Program-made: the position numbers and the translations under genes
Source: Aquipuribacter hungaricus
GTDB taxonomy: Bacteria > Actinomycetota > Actinomycetes > Actinomycetales > JBBAYJ01
Assembly: GCF_037860755.1 (NCBI RefSeq)
Contig: NZ_JBBEOI010000019.1
Coordinates: 1-32,197 of the forward strand
Direction of reading: 5' to 3'
DNA length: 32,197 nt
Notes under the pieces: model-generated
Database searches by the model: none
Told to the model about the DNA's origin: nothing
The model's input: the letters and a program-made list of their open reading frames with translations, nothing else
Shown: piece by piece, positions 22,801-30,756 of the stretch
Position numbering within the stretch: position 1 is the stretch's first letter
How the letters are laid out: each line of letters opens with the position of its first letter

Positions 22801-23934
22801 GTGCCCGTGCTGATCGCCGTCTCCGGCGGCAGGGTCACGCGGCTCCCGCCGCGGACACCGCCCAGGGGCAACCTGGAGACGTCCGTCGCCCTGACGGTCG
22901 CCCACGCCCTCCCGCTGCGACCCCGCGCACAGCAGGTCGCGCTGCACCACCTGCTCGGCTGGGGTACCCAAGCACCGGGCCCCATGGCGGACACCGCCGC
23001 CCGGTGGGGGATCACCCGGGGCCGGGTGAACGACCTGCTCCTCGAGGTGCGCCGCTTCGCCACGACCGTGCCGACCCCACCGGCCGTGGAGGCCACCGGT
23101 CAGGCCCTCTCCGGCGGCGGCATCCGCTACGCCCACGAGCCTGCGCGGGTCCTGGTCCGCCGCGGCGTCCTCGAGCAGGAGCTCCACCCGGGAGTCCTGG
23201 CTCGAGCGCTCTCCTTGTACGGGGTGTCGTCGCCGCCCTTCGTCGTAGGCCGCCACGGTCCGGTCCTGGTGCCCGTCGGTAGCCGCGTCGTGCTGGAGGA
23301 ACAGCGTCGGCACGTGGTGCGCCGGCTGGAGCGGGATATCGCCGTACCCGTGCTTTCGGCTGCTGTCGCGGACGTCCTGCTCGGCGGCCGCCTGCTCGAG
23401 GGCCTGCTGCCCGCCCCTCGTAGCCCCGGGACGGGGAGAGGTGTGAGGCGCACCGTCTCGCGTGAGGGCACGGCCTGGCTCTGGCGGTCATGGGACGTCG
23501 ACTCTCGCGAGCCGGGGACCGCGGTCCGGCTCGTACAGCGCCTCCTCAGCGTCCACCGAAACAGCCCTACGGCGCTGCGTGCGCTGCTTGTCGCGGCGCT
23601 GCAGCAGCAGCCGGGGTCGATCCGGGCGCCGTCCGTGGACGTTGCGCCGGCGCGGGTGCTCGAGGCCTGGTTGCAGCACGTCAGCACCCAGGAGCCCCAG
23701 CTCACCAAGACCAGGCAGGGGTGGCGCTGGGCGCGCCCCCTGCACCCGGTGGACGCCGTGGTCCTCGACGTCGTCCGCGGCACCGCAGGTGAGCCCGTCC
23801 CTGCCGCAGTGCTGCTGGACCAGCTAGTCGCCTCAGGCGTGAGCCACGGGGGAGCCGTCCAGCAGCTGCTACGAACACCGGTCCTGAGCCGGCTCTCACG
23901 CGGCCTCTACGTCGAGCGCACGCCGGGCGGCTGA
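22801..23934 (+). CDS. Helix-turn-helix protein of unknown function
   Basis: A 377-residue protein from GTG 22801 (GTG 22807 is an alternative; longer frames run into the hairpin region). Near residues 45-90, LRPRAQQVALHHLLGWG and MADTAARWGITRGRVNDLLLEVRRF resemble a sigma-region-4-like helix-turn-helix. The middle is Arg/Leu-rich without a clear family. The C-terminal ~55 residues (DAVVLDVVRGTAGEPVPAAVLLDQL, then LSRLSRGLYVERTPGG) look like a small winged helix ending in a SRGLYV wing. It is downstream of the par genes in the same orientation. It may be a regulator or DNA-organising protein of the element; no enzymatic motif is seen. Confidence 0.68.
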   Translation: MPVLIAVSGGRVTRLPPRTPPRGNLETSVALTVAHALPLRPRAQQVALHHLLGWGTQAPGPMADTAARWGITRGRVNDLLLEVRRFATTVPTPPAVEATGQALSGGGIRYAHEPARVLVRRGVLEQELHPGVLARALSLYGVSSPPFVVGRHGPVLVPVGSRVVLEEQRRHVVRRLERDIAVPVLSAAVADVLLGGRLLEGLLPAPRSPGTGRGVRRTVSREGTAWLWRSWDVDSREPGTAVRLVQRLLSVHRNSPTALRALLVAALQQQPGSIRAPSVDVAPARVLEAWLQHVSTQEPQLTKTRQGWRWARPLHPVDAVVLDVVRGTAGEPVPAAVLLDQLVASGVSHGGAVQQLLRTPVLSRLSRGLYVERTPGG

Positions 23935-23949
23935 CTCTCGAGCGGCAGG

Positions 23950-24213
23950 TCAGGGGCGCCATGTCGGGTCGTAGTCGGGGTGGTCAGCCCAGATGCCGGC
24001 GACGACCCTGAGCGCAAACTCGTACCCCGCCCGGTGCACGGTGAAGGGCCGGGTCCGGGCGTGGGCGGCGAGCAGGTGGCGCTTCACCTCCGCTTCCGCA
24101 CGCTCCCGAGCACTCGTGACGGGGTCCTCGTCGAGCCGGGCGGCGACGAACCGGTCCAACGGGACCATGCCAGGGCCTGCCTGCTCCGGAAGCGACGCGC
24201 CTCGCTGCACCAT
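23950..24213 (-). CDS. DUF6221 family protein
   Basis: An 87-residue protein, convergent with the helix-turn-helix gene (15 bases apart). FVAARLDEDPVTSARERAEAEVKRHLLAAH near the start and the terminal ADHPDYDPTWRP match the ends of the DUF6221 family, common in actinobacterial mobile and accessory DNA. ATG 24213 gives the longest product; ATG 24168 (MVPLDRFVAARLDED) fits the usual family start better. The middle of the family is shortened here. Function is unknown. Confidence 0.8.
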   Translation of the reverse strand: MVQRGASLPEQAGPGMVPLDRFVAARLDEDPVTSARERAEAEVKRHLLAAHARTRPFTVHRAGYEFALRVVAGIWADHPDYDPTWRP

Positions 24214-24424
24214 GACCGCAGGGTGCCCCGGGGGCTGGACGCAACTTCCAGGCGCTCAAATTAACCCGAGCCGTCCCTCAGTGGGACCGGCTGCCGGAAC
24301 GCCAGTGCCCGTCTCAGCCGGGGATCCCCAAGTGGTGCATCCCCGGCTGCACAGGGGGCTAGCCGCAGGGCCGTTCGATGGGTCCTCCCGAGAGGGCGGC
24401 GGGCGAGCGGCCCGTCGGGGCAGC

Positions 24425-24992
24425 ATGGTGGCCATGACGGCGCGAGGTCCGGCGGCGGACGTCGGCTCGACCGTGGCCGTTCCGTCCGCCGAGCTCACTT
24501 ATCCCCGGCTGACCTCCGTGACGAGGTTTGTGCTGAGGGGGTTGGCTGAGGGCGCGTTGGCCGGGCTCGTGACCGGACTATTGACCGGGTTGGTTGTGTA
24601 CGCGGTGATCTGGGCTCTTGACGGTGCTGCCGGGACGTTCACCGAGGTCGTACTCGGGTTCTATGTGTTCGGGCTGTACGGCGCCCTCGTTGGGGTGCCC
24701 GCCGGAGTGCTCGCCGCCACTCCTGTTGGCTGTGCTCGGCGCAGTCTTGGCCGTCCACCGAACGGCGGTGCGTTGGCGAGGCTGGCCGTGGCTATCGGGC
24801 GCAGTGGTGACCGTTGCGGTCGGTTTCGGCGTTGCATTGACCGACGCGTTCAGCGGAGACCACCTCATCAGCGTGACGCTGTGCGCGGTGGCCGGGATGG
24901 TGACCGTGTGGCGGACCCGAGTTGCGCTCCGGGCGCATCTGGCCGTGACAGTCGGCACCGTCAGCACCCCTGCCGACGCCACCGACGGGTGA
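24425..24992 (+). pseudogene. Frameshifted four-helix membrane protein
   Basis: From ATG 24425 one frame encodes two hydrophobic segments (ALAGLVTGLLTGLVVYAVIW and VLGFYVFGLYGALVGVPAGVL). At about 24713-24720 hydrophobicity and codon pattern pass to the +1 frame, which continues with LLLAVLGAVLAVHRTAVRW and WLSGAVVTVAVGFGVAL to a stop at 24992. The original frame instead becomes Arg-rich nonsense until 25066. Removing one base near GCCGCCAC would restore a ~188-residue protein. It is either a degraded gene, a sequencing error or, less likely, programmed shifting. Confidence 0.75.
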
Positions 24993-25150
24993 GCACGCTT
25001 ACCCAGCCAGTTGCCGGCCGCCGGACGTGCGACGCCGGCCATCGCCCTCGCCGCCTGTCCCGCTAAGTGACCGGCTACCGGCGACGGGCCAACTCGTGCC
25101 CCACCGCAAGGACAAGGCCCGGCCTTGTGGGGGAACGGGACGGTCCCCGC

Positions 25151-25573
25151 ATGAGTCAGACGAGCATGCAACGGCTAGGGCCCCTCCTCACCTTGTGTCC
25201 GGTGGCTGTGCTCGTACTGCCGGCCTGTGGCGGCGCCTCCGCGGCCGACGACTCGGCCCCCGCCCCCACCAGGGTCGTCGTCGCCGAAGAGGTGGACGGC
25301 ATGGAGGCCCTCATCAGCGGACGGCTGACGGCGACGGGCGGATGCCTCGGCATCGACGAGCAGCTCACCGTCTTCCCCGTCGGGACGACTGTGCTCCACC
25401 CCGACCCGCTGCAGATCGAGATCCCCGGCCGTGGGAAGTTCACGATCGGCGACAGCATCTCCCTCGGAGGCGGCCACACCTCGCCCACCACCGACACAGA
25501 GGGGCGACAGGTAGCGGCTGGAACGGTCATTCCCGCCGAATGCGCCGGATCACGGGTCATCGTCACGCACTGA
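25151..25573 (+). CDS. Predicted lipoprotein, unknown
   Basis: A 140-residue protein. The signal sequence MQRLGPLLTLCPVAVLVLPAC ends in lipobox LPAC (the Cys is near residue 26 from ATG 25151; ATG 25166 is an alternative). The mature part has ALISGRLTATGGCLGIDEQLTVFPVGTTVL and a beta-rich pattern. Pairs of Cys in the mature domain may form a disulfide. No family is recognised. It follows the frameshifted membrane gene. Confidence 0.72.
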   Translation: MSQTSMQRLGPLLTLCPVAVLVLPACGGASAADDSAPAPTRVVVAEEVDGMEALISGRLTATGGCLGIDEQLTVFPVGTTVLHPDPLQIEIPGRGKFTIGDSISLGGGHTSPTTDTEGRQVAAGTVIPAECAGSRVIVTH

Positions 25574-25686
25574 CCGTCAGCCCGTTTCGCCTAGCGGCCA
25601 AAGACCACGTCCCCCAACCTGGCCTCGGCGTCCCACCGAGGATCGTCAGCTAGGGATCGCTTACCGGAGCCACCGTCACGCTGCCT

Positions 25687-25866
25687 TCAGTCTTGGCTGC
25701 GCCGCCGCATCCCGAAGATCGCAATGCTGGCTCCAAGCGCGCATGCCCCAGCGACCCCTACCGCGATCCTCCCGCTGCCACTGAGCACCTCTAAAGCCAG
25801 CAGCAGGCACAGCAAGCTGAGCGCGAACAGCGCTACCGCCGTGATCGTCGCTGTTCGAGTCCTCAT
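25687..25866 (-). CDS. Small two-helix membrane protein
   Basis: 59 residues from ATG 25866, chosen over an upstream start because GGGGGG lies about eight bases before it. Two hydrophobic segments (ATITAVALFALSLLCLLLALEVL and IAVGVAGACALGASIAIFGM) are followed by MRRRSQD. Function is unknown. Confidence 0.6.
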   Translation of the reverse strand: MRTRTATITAVALFALSLLCLLLALEVLSGSGRIAVGVAGACALGASIAIFGMRRRSQD

Positions 25867-26251
25867 GTCGTGTTCCCCCCGGCGGTCCGACCCAAGTAGC
25901 CCTCGCGAACCCACGTCTGTGGGTGGCCGCGTGAGAAGCACCTTGCCGCAAGCGTGAGCACACCGCAGGGCGAGTCGATCATCGAGTAGCTAGTCGTGGC
26001 TGCTGCCGCCCCGTCGAGGTGGCAACCCGTGCCGATAGGCGACCGGCTACTGGCTAGAGGGCGACCGGCACCTCCCGGTCGACAGGGCGGTCTCGGGCCG
26101 TCCCGCAGGGGATCCCCTACGGAGACGCTTCAAAGCGAGCGACGGTCACGCCGCGACTATCGCGACGTGCAGGGCGAGCCTGGCGACGGACAGGACGAGG
26201 TCCAGCTCGCAGCGGCCGGAACCCAACCGTCCGCGCCCGCGTCTCAGGGGC
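25867..26251. other. Intergenic region, nothing assigned
   Basis: About 385 bases upstream of a lipoprotein gene. Short similar phrases such as GCGACCGGCTACTGG (near 26039) and GTGACCGGCTACCGG (near 25067) recur, hinting at duplicated non-coding remnants. No gene or strong hairpin was identified. Confidence 0.4.
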
Positions 26252-27088
26252 ATGGGCACCTCATCGAAGGTCGACAAAGGCCTGCGAACGAGGGACCTTG
26301 TGGCGTCTGCCCGCATCGGCGCAGCTGGCCTGGCCCTGCTGCTGGCCGGCTGTGGCGGGGCGACCCGGTCGGGGGATGTGTCGGCCGTTGCGAGCCCGGA
26401 TCCCGTTCCGTCGGTCGTCGAGCAGGGGTCGATGGCCTTCCCGCCCGACGGCTGGTACCTGACCCTGTACGCCTCGGGCGGCACCACTGACGAGCAGCGC
26501 CATGAGGCGGAAGCACTCCTGACGGCCGCACGCGCGGCCGGGTACGACGCAGCCCGCATCTTCCCAGCCACCGGATCGCCTTCGCTGTGCATGGGGAAGC
26601 CCTGCATCGGCACAGGACCCGCCCCAGGGGAGAACACAGCGGTCGTCCTCGCGGGCTTCGAGGGCCCCGACTTCACGACCACCGAGTCCTCCGAGGTGAT
26701 CGACGACTTCTACCGGACCGTGGCCGACCCCGCGAAGAAGACCGCCAGCGACGCTGGGCTCACTGCCAGCGTCCACTGGCTCTCTTTCTCGCAGCTGACG
26801 CCCGGTGCCCTCACCGGCCGTCTGCTGCTGGTCGGAGGGCCCGCCGGGAGCACCCCCGTGCCCCTGTCGGGCGACATCTCGTGGCGCTCGACCGACGGAG
26901 GAGGTTCGGGCACGCTGCCCACCGACCCCGAAGGGCACTACACCGCCAAGCTGCCCCCGGGGCGGTATGAGCTCACCGGGCGCAGCCCCCACTACAACGA
27001 CGGAAGCAGCGACTGCAGCGCCGAAGCACCGATCACCGTCACAGTCGGGGGCACCGTTACTGCCGACATCGCATGTCCTATGCGCTGA
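26252..27088 (+). CDS. Lipoprotein sharing a domain with the sigma-factor partner
   Basis: A 278-residue predicted lipoprotein with lipobox LAGC (Cys near residue 34). The mature N-terminal domain (about 62-190) contains PPDGWYLTLYA, DEQRHEAEALLTAARAAGYDAARI, PSLCMGKPC, VVLAGFEGPDFT and HWLSFSQL. Each has a counterpart at the same position in the protein encoded at 28919-29905. The C-terminal ~80 residues resemble a carboxypeptidase-regulatory-like beta-sandwich (GHYTAKLPPGRYELTGRSP), usually a surface-exposed module. The start ATG 26252 gives a slightly long n-region. The shared domain is not one whose function is known to me. Confidence 0.8.
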   Translation: MGTSSKVDKGLRTRDLVASARIGAAGLALLLAGCGGATRSGDVSAVASPDPVPSVVEQGSMAFPPDGWYLTLYASGGTTDEQRHEAEALLTAARAAGYDAARIFPATGSPSLCMGKPCIGTGPAPGENTAVVLAGFEGPDFTTTESSEVIDDFYRTVADPAKKTASDAGLTASVHWLSFSQLTPGALTGRLLLVGGPAGSTPVPLSGDISWRSTDGGGSGTLPTDPEGHYTAKLPPGRYELTGRSPHYNDGSSDCSAEAPITVTVGGTVTADIACPMR

Positions 27089-27224
27089 GACAGCGAGCAG
27101 GCGGTCCCCTGTGAGACGAGGTGATCAGTCCGCTGGGGCCGTCCTGACGGCAGACTTCGTCGTCGCTAGCCGATCGTCATGTGGCTAGGCCGTCGGCTCG
27201 GTTCGCCAGAGGGCCATCGGTCGC

Positions 27225-27548
27225 CTATGCGTGGGCGGCCGAAGGTCCGTCATGAGGCGGAGCCCATCGCAGCTGCCCCTCCTCTGTCATGGCAACGACT
27301 TCGCGCAGGTGCCCCAGCAGCCCCTCTTCTGCTGCGGTGGAGCGCAGAGCGTTCAGTGCAGCGCTCAAGGCAGCGTCGTAGTCATCAGCCTGCACGTCGA
27401 ATGTTGCGTGCAGCACGGCCTCGTTGACCTGGTCGACGTAGATGCAGGTCTGCCCCGACAACCGGCCGACAACGTCGCCTAGGGCCTCCTGCTGGCCGAC
27501 TGGCACCAATCCCTCGAACTCCCAGGTCGCGTACACAGCGAAGTCCAC
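27225..27548 (-). CDS. Small cytoplasmic hypothetical protein
   Basis: 107 residues, GTG start at 27548 (MDFAVYATWEFEGLVP). An alpha/beta pattern, with YDAALSAALNALRSTAAEEGLLGHLREVVAMTEEGQLR at the C-terminal half, suggests a ferredoxin-like fold. No family is recognised. Confidence 0.6.
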   Translation of the reverse strand: MDFAVYATWEFEGLVPVGQQEALGDVVGRLSGQTCIYVDQVNEAVLHATFDVQADDYDAALSAALNALRSTAAEEGLLGHLREVVAMTEEGQLRWAPPHDGPSAAHA

Positions 27549-27716
27549 GCAGTCGAGTCTGCGGTGGAGGGACCCGTGCCGGCCGCAGGCACTCCGACCG
27601 CCGGCACAGCGGTAGCCAGCGACGTGTCCGGGCGATTGACTGGCCGGTAGACGATCCCCAAGCGGCGCTGGCGTTCAAAATGCCTCGTCGCGGCGGCGCT
27701 CACATACCCCAGCCAG

Positions 27717-28256
27717 TCAGCGCCTTGGCCACCATCGACGGCGCCCTCGCCGGTCGTCAGGGGGCGTGGCCTCCTCGGTGGGTGATCCTGCCGCACGCAC
27801 CTTGTCGAAGGTGTCGACGAAGCGTCGCAGCTCACGCTCGTACTGGTCCCTTGCGAACACGAAGGGGCCGCCGGCGATGGGCACGTACTCCCCGTCGTCA
27901 TCCTCGAGGGTGAAGGTGGTCTCCCAGCCGAAGTTGCGCCATGCCACCGTGTCGGCCGTCCGCTCCACCGCGACGGTTGTTGCGCCGCAGTCCAGGTCGC
28001 CGCAGACGGAACAGACGAAGACCGGAACCCGTCCGGTAGTCAGCTCCGCCGGACGCTCACCGAGCAGCACCAGCACGTCGTTCGACATCCCGTTGGGCCA
28101 GTTGTGCACCAGGACGGGCGCGAGGTCGGCCCTGCTGGTCTCGGCCGGGCCCTCCATAAGCAGTTCCCGGAGCAACCGGTCGTCAACGGCCAGGTCCCAG
28201 TACCGCAACCCATGCGCGGCCGACTCACCGGGCACCAGGGTGAGTCGGCTGACCAT
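27717..28256 (-). CDS. Hypothetical protein with Cys motif
   Basis: A 179-residue protein from ATG 28256. It carries VPVFVCSVCGDLDCGATTVAVER, whose CxxCxxxxC arrangement looks like a metal or structural site, followed by VAWRNFGWETTF. The N-terminal part is Leu/Arg-rich with WDLAVDDRLLRELL; the C-terminus is basic and low-complexity. Related actinobacterial proteins are often left as hypothetical or vaguely named oxidoreductases; no catalytic role can be shown here. Confidence 0.7.
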   Translation of the reverse strand: MVSRLTLVPGESAAHGLRYWDLAVDDRLLRELLMEGPAETSRADLAPVLVHNWPNGMSNDVLVLLGERPAELTTGRVPVFVCSVCGDLDCGATTVAVERTADTVAWRNFGWETTFTLEDDDGEYVPIAGGPFVFARDQYERELRRFVDTFDKVRAAGSPTEEATPPDDRRGRRRWWPRR

Positions 28257-28410
28257 GGGCGAGACCCTACGTTGCCACCTACTGACTGCCTTCCGGGTCG
28301 GCGGACGGTGCGGCGCTGCGTTCCCTCGAGCCAAGTGATCGGGACGGGGCGCTGGGGGCCGCGCTCGGTCGTTCCGCTGAGGGATCGTCAAGTGGCTGGC
28401 TGCAAGGTCC

Positions 28411-28758
28411 TCAGCTCGTTGGCGCGCCACCTGGTGGCGGCTGGGCTCGTCGTGCCGCCACCCGCGCCAGCGCCTTCTCCACAGTCTCAGCTTCCTGTGC
28501 TGGCAGAGCATGTCTGTCCAGCGCGCGTTCCGCCGCCTCTTCCGACTCCAGATGCGGTAGCACGAAGTAGGTCACCCCGGTGTAGACAGCGAACACGGCC
28601 AGGGCGAGCCACGACCCGCTGCCAAGGGGCACGCCAGTGGCTGCCTCAATGTGGCTGCCGAACGCGGCGATGCCCAGCCACAGCAGGCAGACACCCCAGA
28701 AGGCGACATCCCGCCGTCGCATCCTCCGTGACGGGTTAACCATCCGCGCACCCGTCAC
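28411..28758 (-). CDS. Two-helix membrane protein, unknown
   Basis: 115 residues from GTG 28758 (ATG 28743 is an alternative). A basic start RRMRRRD precedes hydrophobic segments VAFWGVCLLWLGIAAFGS and WLALAVFAVYTGVTYFVLP, then a Glu/Ala/Arg-rich soluble helix. The topology resembles small SHOCT-less membrane regulators, but no family is recognised. Confidence 0.6.
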   Translation of the reverse strand: MTGARMVNPSRRMRRRDVAFWGVCLLWLGIAAFGSHIEAATGVPLGSGSWLALAVFAVYTGVTYFVLPHLESEEAAERALDRHALPAQEAETVEKALARVAARRAQPPPGGAPTS

Positions 28759-28918
28759 ATTGCCATGGTCTCAGTGGGGGCACCCCCAGGGAGGCCTTTG
28801 CGCGCAACCGGCCCTGATGCATCAGTTGCCCATACGCATGCGGGACCGGGCGAGTCACTTGCTGGCCGAGGCATGGTCATACGCGCCGCTCGGCGGTTGG
28901 TCTGCGTGAACCCCTCGT

Positions 28919-29905
28919 TCACTGCCAGATGAGCTCGTCGTCAGGTGAGACGTACGGTGGGCCGACGATCCCGGTGATGATGAAGCCGGTGCTCGCGTCG
29001 ATGACCGAGGTCCGCGATTCCCCGTAGGTCGGTGTCGTGCTCCGGTGGTTGTCGGGCATCAGGGTCTCGGCCATCAGGGTCGCGACCCAGACGAGCCGTC
29101 CGGGTGGCACCTGGCCCGAGCCGCCGGCTGCGGTGTCGAACTCGCCCATGGTGGTGAGGACCGCGTGGACTGGTGCTTCCGCCGCTACGGCGGGATCGAC
29201 CGAGCCGGCACCTGCACGACGCACGATCTCGACGGCCCCGGCACGCCCGATCGCGTCCCCGACATCGGTGGCCGGGTCGCCGGGCGGGTACCCGGCCGGG
29301 TCGGGCTCGCTGTAGCTGTCGGAGAACGGCAGCCACCTCAGGACGACGCTGTCCACGGCCAGGCCGATCGCCTCCGCCGCTGCCTCCGCAGGCTCGGCGA
29401 CGTCGCGCTGGAAAGCGACGACAGCCTCGTCCGTGGTGGCAGGGTCGGTGACGTCGGGCCCCTCGACCGCCTCGAGGACCAGGATGGGCAGGCCGGCCGG
29501 ATCAGCCAGTGCCAACGTGCACGGCTCGGGGCAGTAGCTGCCGGGGTTGGGCACGACCTGGGCGTCGGGGTAGCCGCCCGACAGGGCTGTGCGGAGAGCG
29601 GCGTGCGCGGCTTCGCGTTCCTGCTCCCGGGTCGGCCGGTCGACGGACACCGTCAGGTACCAGCCGTCCTGCGGGATCGTCGCCGGCTGACGGGCCGCGG
29701 TCGGGGCGGTCGTCGGTGACTCAGCCGTCGTCGGGGAGGGGGCGAGGCTCGGTGCCGTCGAGGCAGGCCCTGCTACCCCGGAGGCATCTTCGGTGCCGGG
29801 GAGACCCGTGGCGATGCCGGTCGCGACGGCGATGACCATGGCTGTGGCCGCGGCAGAGGCGACGGCACGGCGACGTCGGCGCCCGGCCTGGGCTGCGTGC
29901 ATCAC
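28919..29905 (-). CDS. Membrane-anchored partner of SigE-type sigma factor (frameshifted start)
   Basis: A 328-residue frame. A basic segment QAGRRRRR precedes one transmembrane helix (about 15-36), then a Thr/Pro/Ala linker and an exported domain with PQDGWYLTVSVDRPTREQEREAAHAALRTALSGGYPDAQVV and WLPFSDSY, paralogous to the lipoprotein at 26252. The probable true start is ATG 29988, which overlaps the sigma-factor stop, but that frame ends at 29902. One base restored near 29910-29930 would join them as ...PPTS-DPDRVMHAAQAGRRRRR, a sequence typical of sigma-coupled membrane proteins. It may be an anti-sigma-like regulator; no zinc-anti-sigma HxxxCxxC motif is seen. Confidence 0.75.
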   Translation of the reverse strand: MMHAAQAGRRRRRAVASAAATAMVIAVATGIATGLPGTEDASGVAGPASTAPSLAPSPTTAESPTTAPTAARQPATIPQDGWYLTVSVDRPTREQEREAAHAALRTALSGGYPDAQVVPNPGSYCPEPCTLALADPAGLPILVLEAVEGPDVTDPATTDEAVVAFQRDVAEPAEAAAEAIGLAVDSVVLRWLPFSDSYSEPDPAGYPPGDPATDVGDAIGRAGAVEIVRRAGAGSVDPAVAAEAPVHAVLTTMGEFDTAAGGSGQVPPGRLVWVATLMAETLMPDNHRSTTPTYGESRTSVIDASTGFIITGIVGPPYVSPDDELIWQ

Positions 29906-29988
29906 GCGGTCGGGGTCGAGGTGGGGGGCGGTTCGGGGACCGTGGTGCGCAGCACGTCGCGGAGGTCTTCGGCTGGGTGGTGGTTCAT
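29902..29988 (-). CDS. 28-codon reading frame coupled to sigma factor
   Basis: MNHHPAEDLRDVLRTTVPEP plus eight more residues, stop TGA. The ATG overlaps the sigma-factor TGA as ATGA, and its stop overlaps the GTG-ATG start of the following frame. Most likely this is the severed N-terminus of the downstream membrane protein; alternatively it is a genuine coupling peptide that allows reinitiation. Confidence 0.65.
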   Translation of the reverse strand: MNHHPAEDLRDVLRTTVPEPPPTSTPTA

Positions 29989-30521
29989 GTCGTGCTCCCT
30001 TGCATCTGCAGCTCGGGCAGGCCGGGGTGGCGGCGCAGTGCCGTCAGCGCCTTCGAGGTCTGGCTCTTCACGGTGCCGACGGAGCATCCGAGCGCGGCCG
30101 CGGTGTCGGCCTCGGTGGCGTCGTCGAAGTAGCGCAGGACGATCACCGCGCGCTGGCGCGGCGGCAGCGCCTGCACCGCGGCCACCAGCACCCACCGCAC
30201 CTCCAGCGAACGCTCGTCCTGGGACTGGCGCAGCTGGTCGCGCCCCGGCTCGGGCAGGAGGGCCGTGGGGCGTTCACCGCGCCAGCGCCGGGACCGCCAG
30301 TCGTGGGACGTGCTGACCAGGATCCGGCGGACGTAGGCGTGGGCGACCCGGTCCTCGTCGATGTCGTGGTCCAGGCGGTCCCAGCGCAGCCACGCCTTGG
30401 CCAGGGCGGTCTGCACCAGGTCCTCCGCCGCGCCCCAGTCCCCGCACAGCAGCCATGCGACACGCAGCAGCTCGCGCTGCCGCCGCAGCACGTACTGCCG
30501 GAAACCGGCCGCTTCGTCCAT
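29985..30521 (-). CDS. SigE-family (ECF-type) RNA polymerase sigma factor
   Basis: A 178-residue sigma-70 family factor of the actinobacterial SigE type. Region 2 covers about 5-75 (FRQYVLRRQRELLRVAWLLCGDWGAAEDLVQTALAKAW, then AYVRRILVS with SRRWRGE). Region 4 covers about 115-165 (ALPPRQRAVIVLRYFDDATEADTAAALGCSVGTVKSQTSKAL). ATG 30521 is preceded by GGTGGAGGATGC. Such factors direct transcription of stress or surface genes and are normally held by a co-transcribed membrane protein, here the coupled downstream gene. The dyad at 30569-30606 is the likely control region. Confidence 0.92.
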   Translation of the reverse strand: MDEAAGFRQYVLRRQRELLRVAWLLCGDWGAAEDLVQTALAKAWLRWDRLDHDIDEDRVAHAYVRRILVSTSHDWRSRRWRGERPTALLPEPGRDQLRQSQDERSLEVRWVLVAAVQALPPRQRAVIVLRYFDDATEADTAAALGCSVGTVKSQTSKALTALRRHPGLPELQMQGSTT

Positions 30522-30568
30522 GCATCCTCCACCTGGTCGGCACTAAGACGGCCTGGACCCGGTGAAAG

Positions 30569-30606
30569 GTTGCCTCGGACGCACAACTACGTCCGACCGA
30601 GGTTGC
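30569..30606. promoter_or_regulatory. Dyad with flanking GGTTGC repeats between divergent genes
   Basis: GGTTGC occurs at 30569-30574 and 30601-30606 as a direct repeat. Inside, CGGACG (30576-30581) and CGTCCG (30590-30595) form an inverted repeat with an eight-base spacer, and CCTCGG/CCGAGG extend it. It sits about 50 bases upstream of the sigma gene and is a candidate autoregulatory promoter or operator. Confidence 0.45.
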
Positions 30607-30756
30607 AGCGTCAGTAGAGGATCGATGAACGGGATGGAACGACGTCAGGCGGCACAGCCGGGTGGGTGTCGGCGGCCGCGACATGCCCGCGTAGGTTCGG
30701 TCGGGACGATGTCTGGGGCCGGTTCCCGGACCGTCGAGCAGCTGGCCGGGGGAAGC

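Noticed and set aside
24425-25066. Single long plus-strand protein through 25066
   Set aside because: After about 24715 this frame turns Arg-rich and loses all hydrophobic pattern, while the +1 frame continues the membrane protein.
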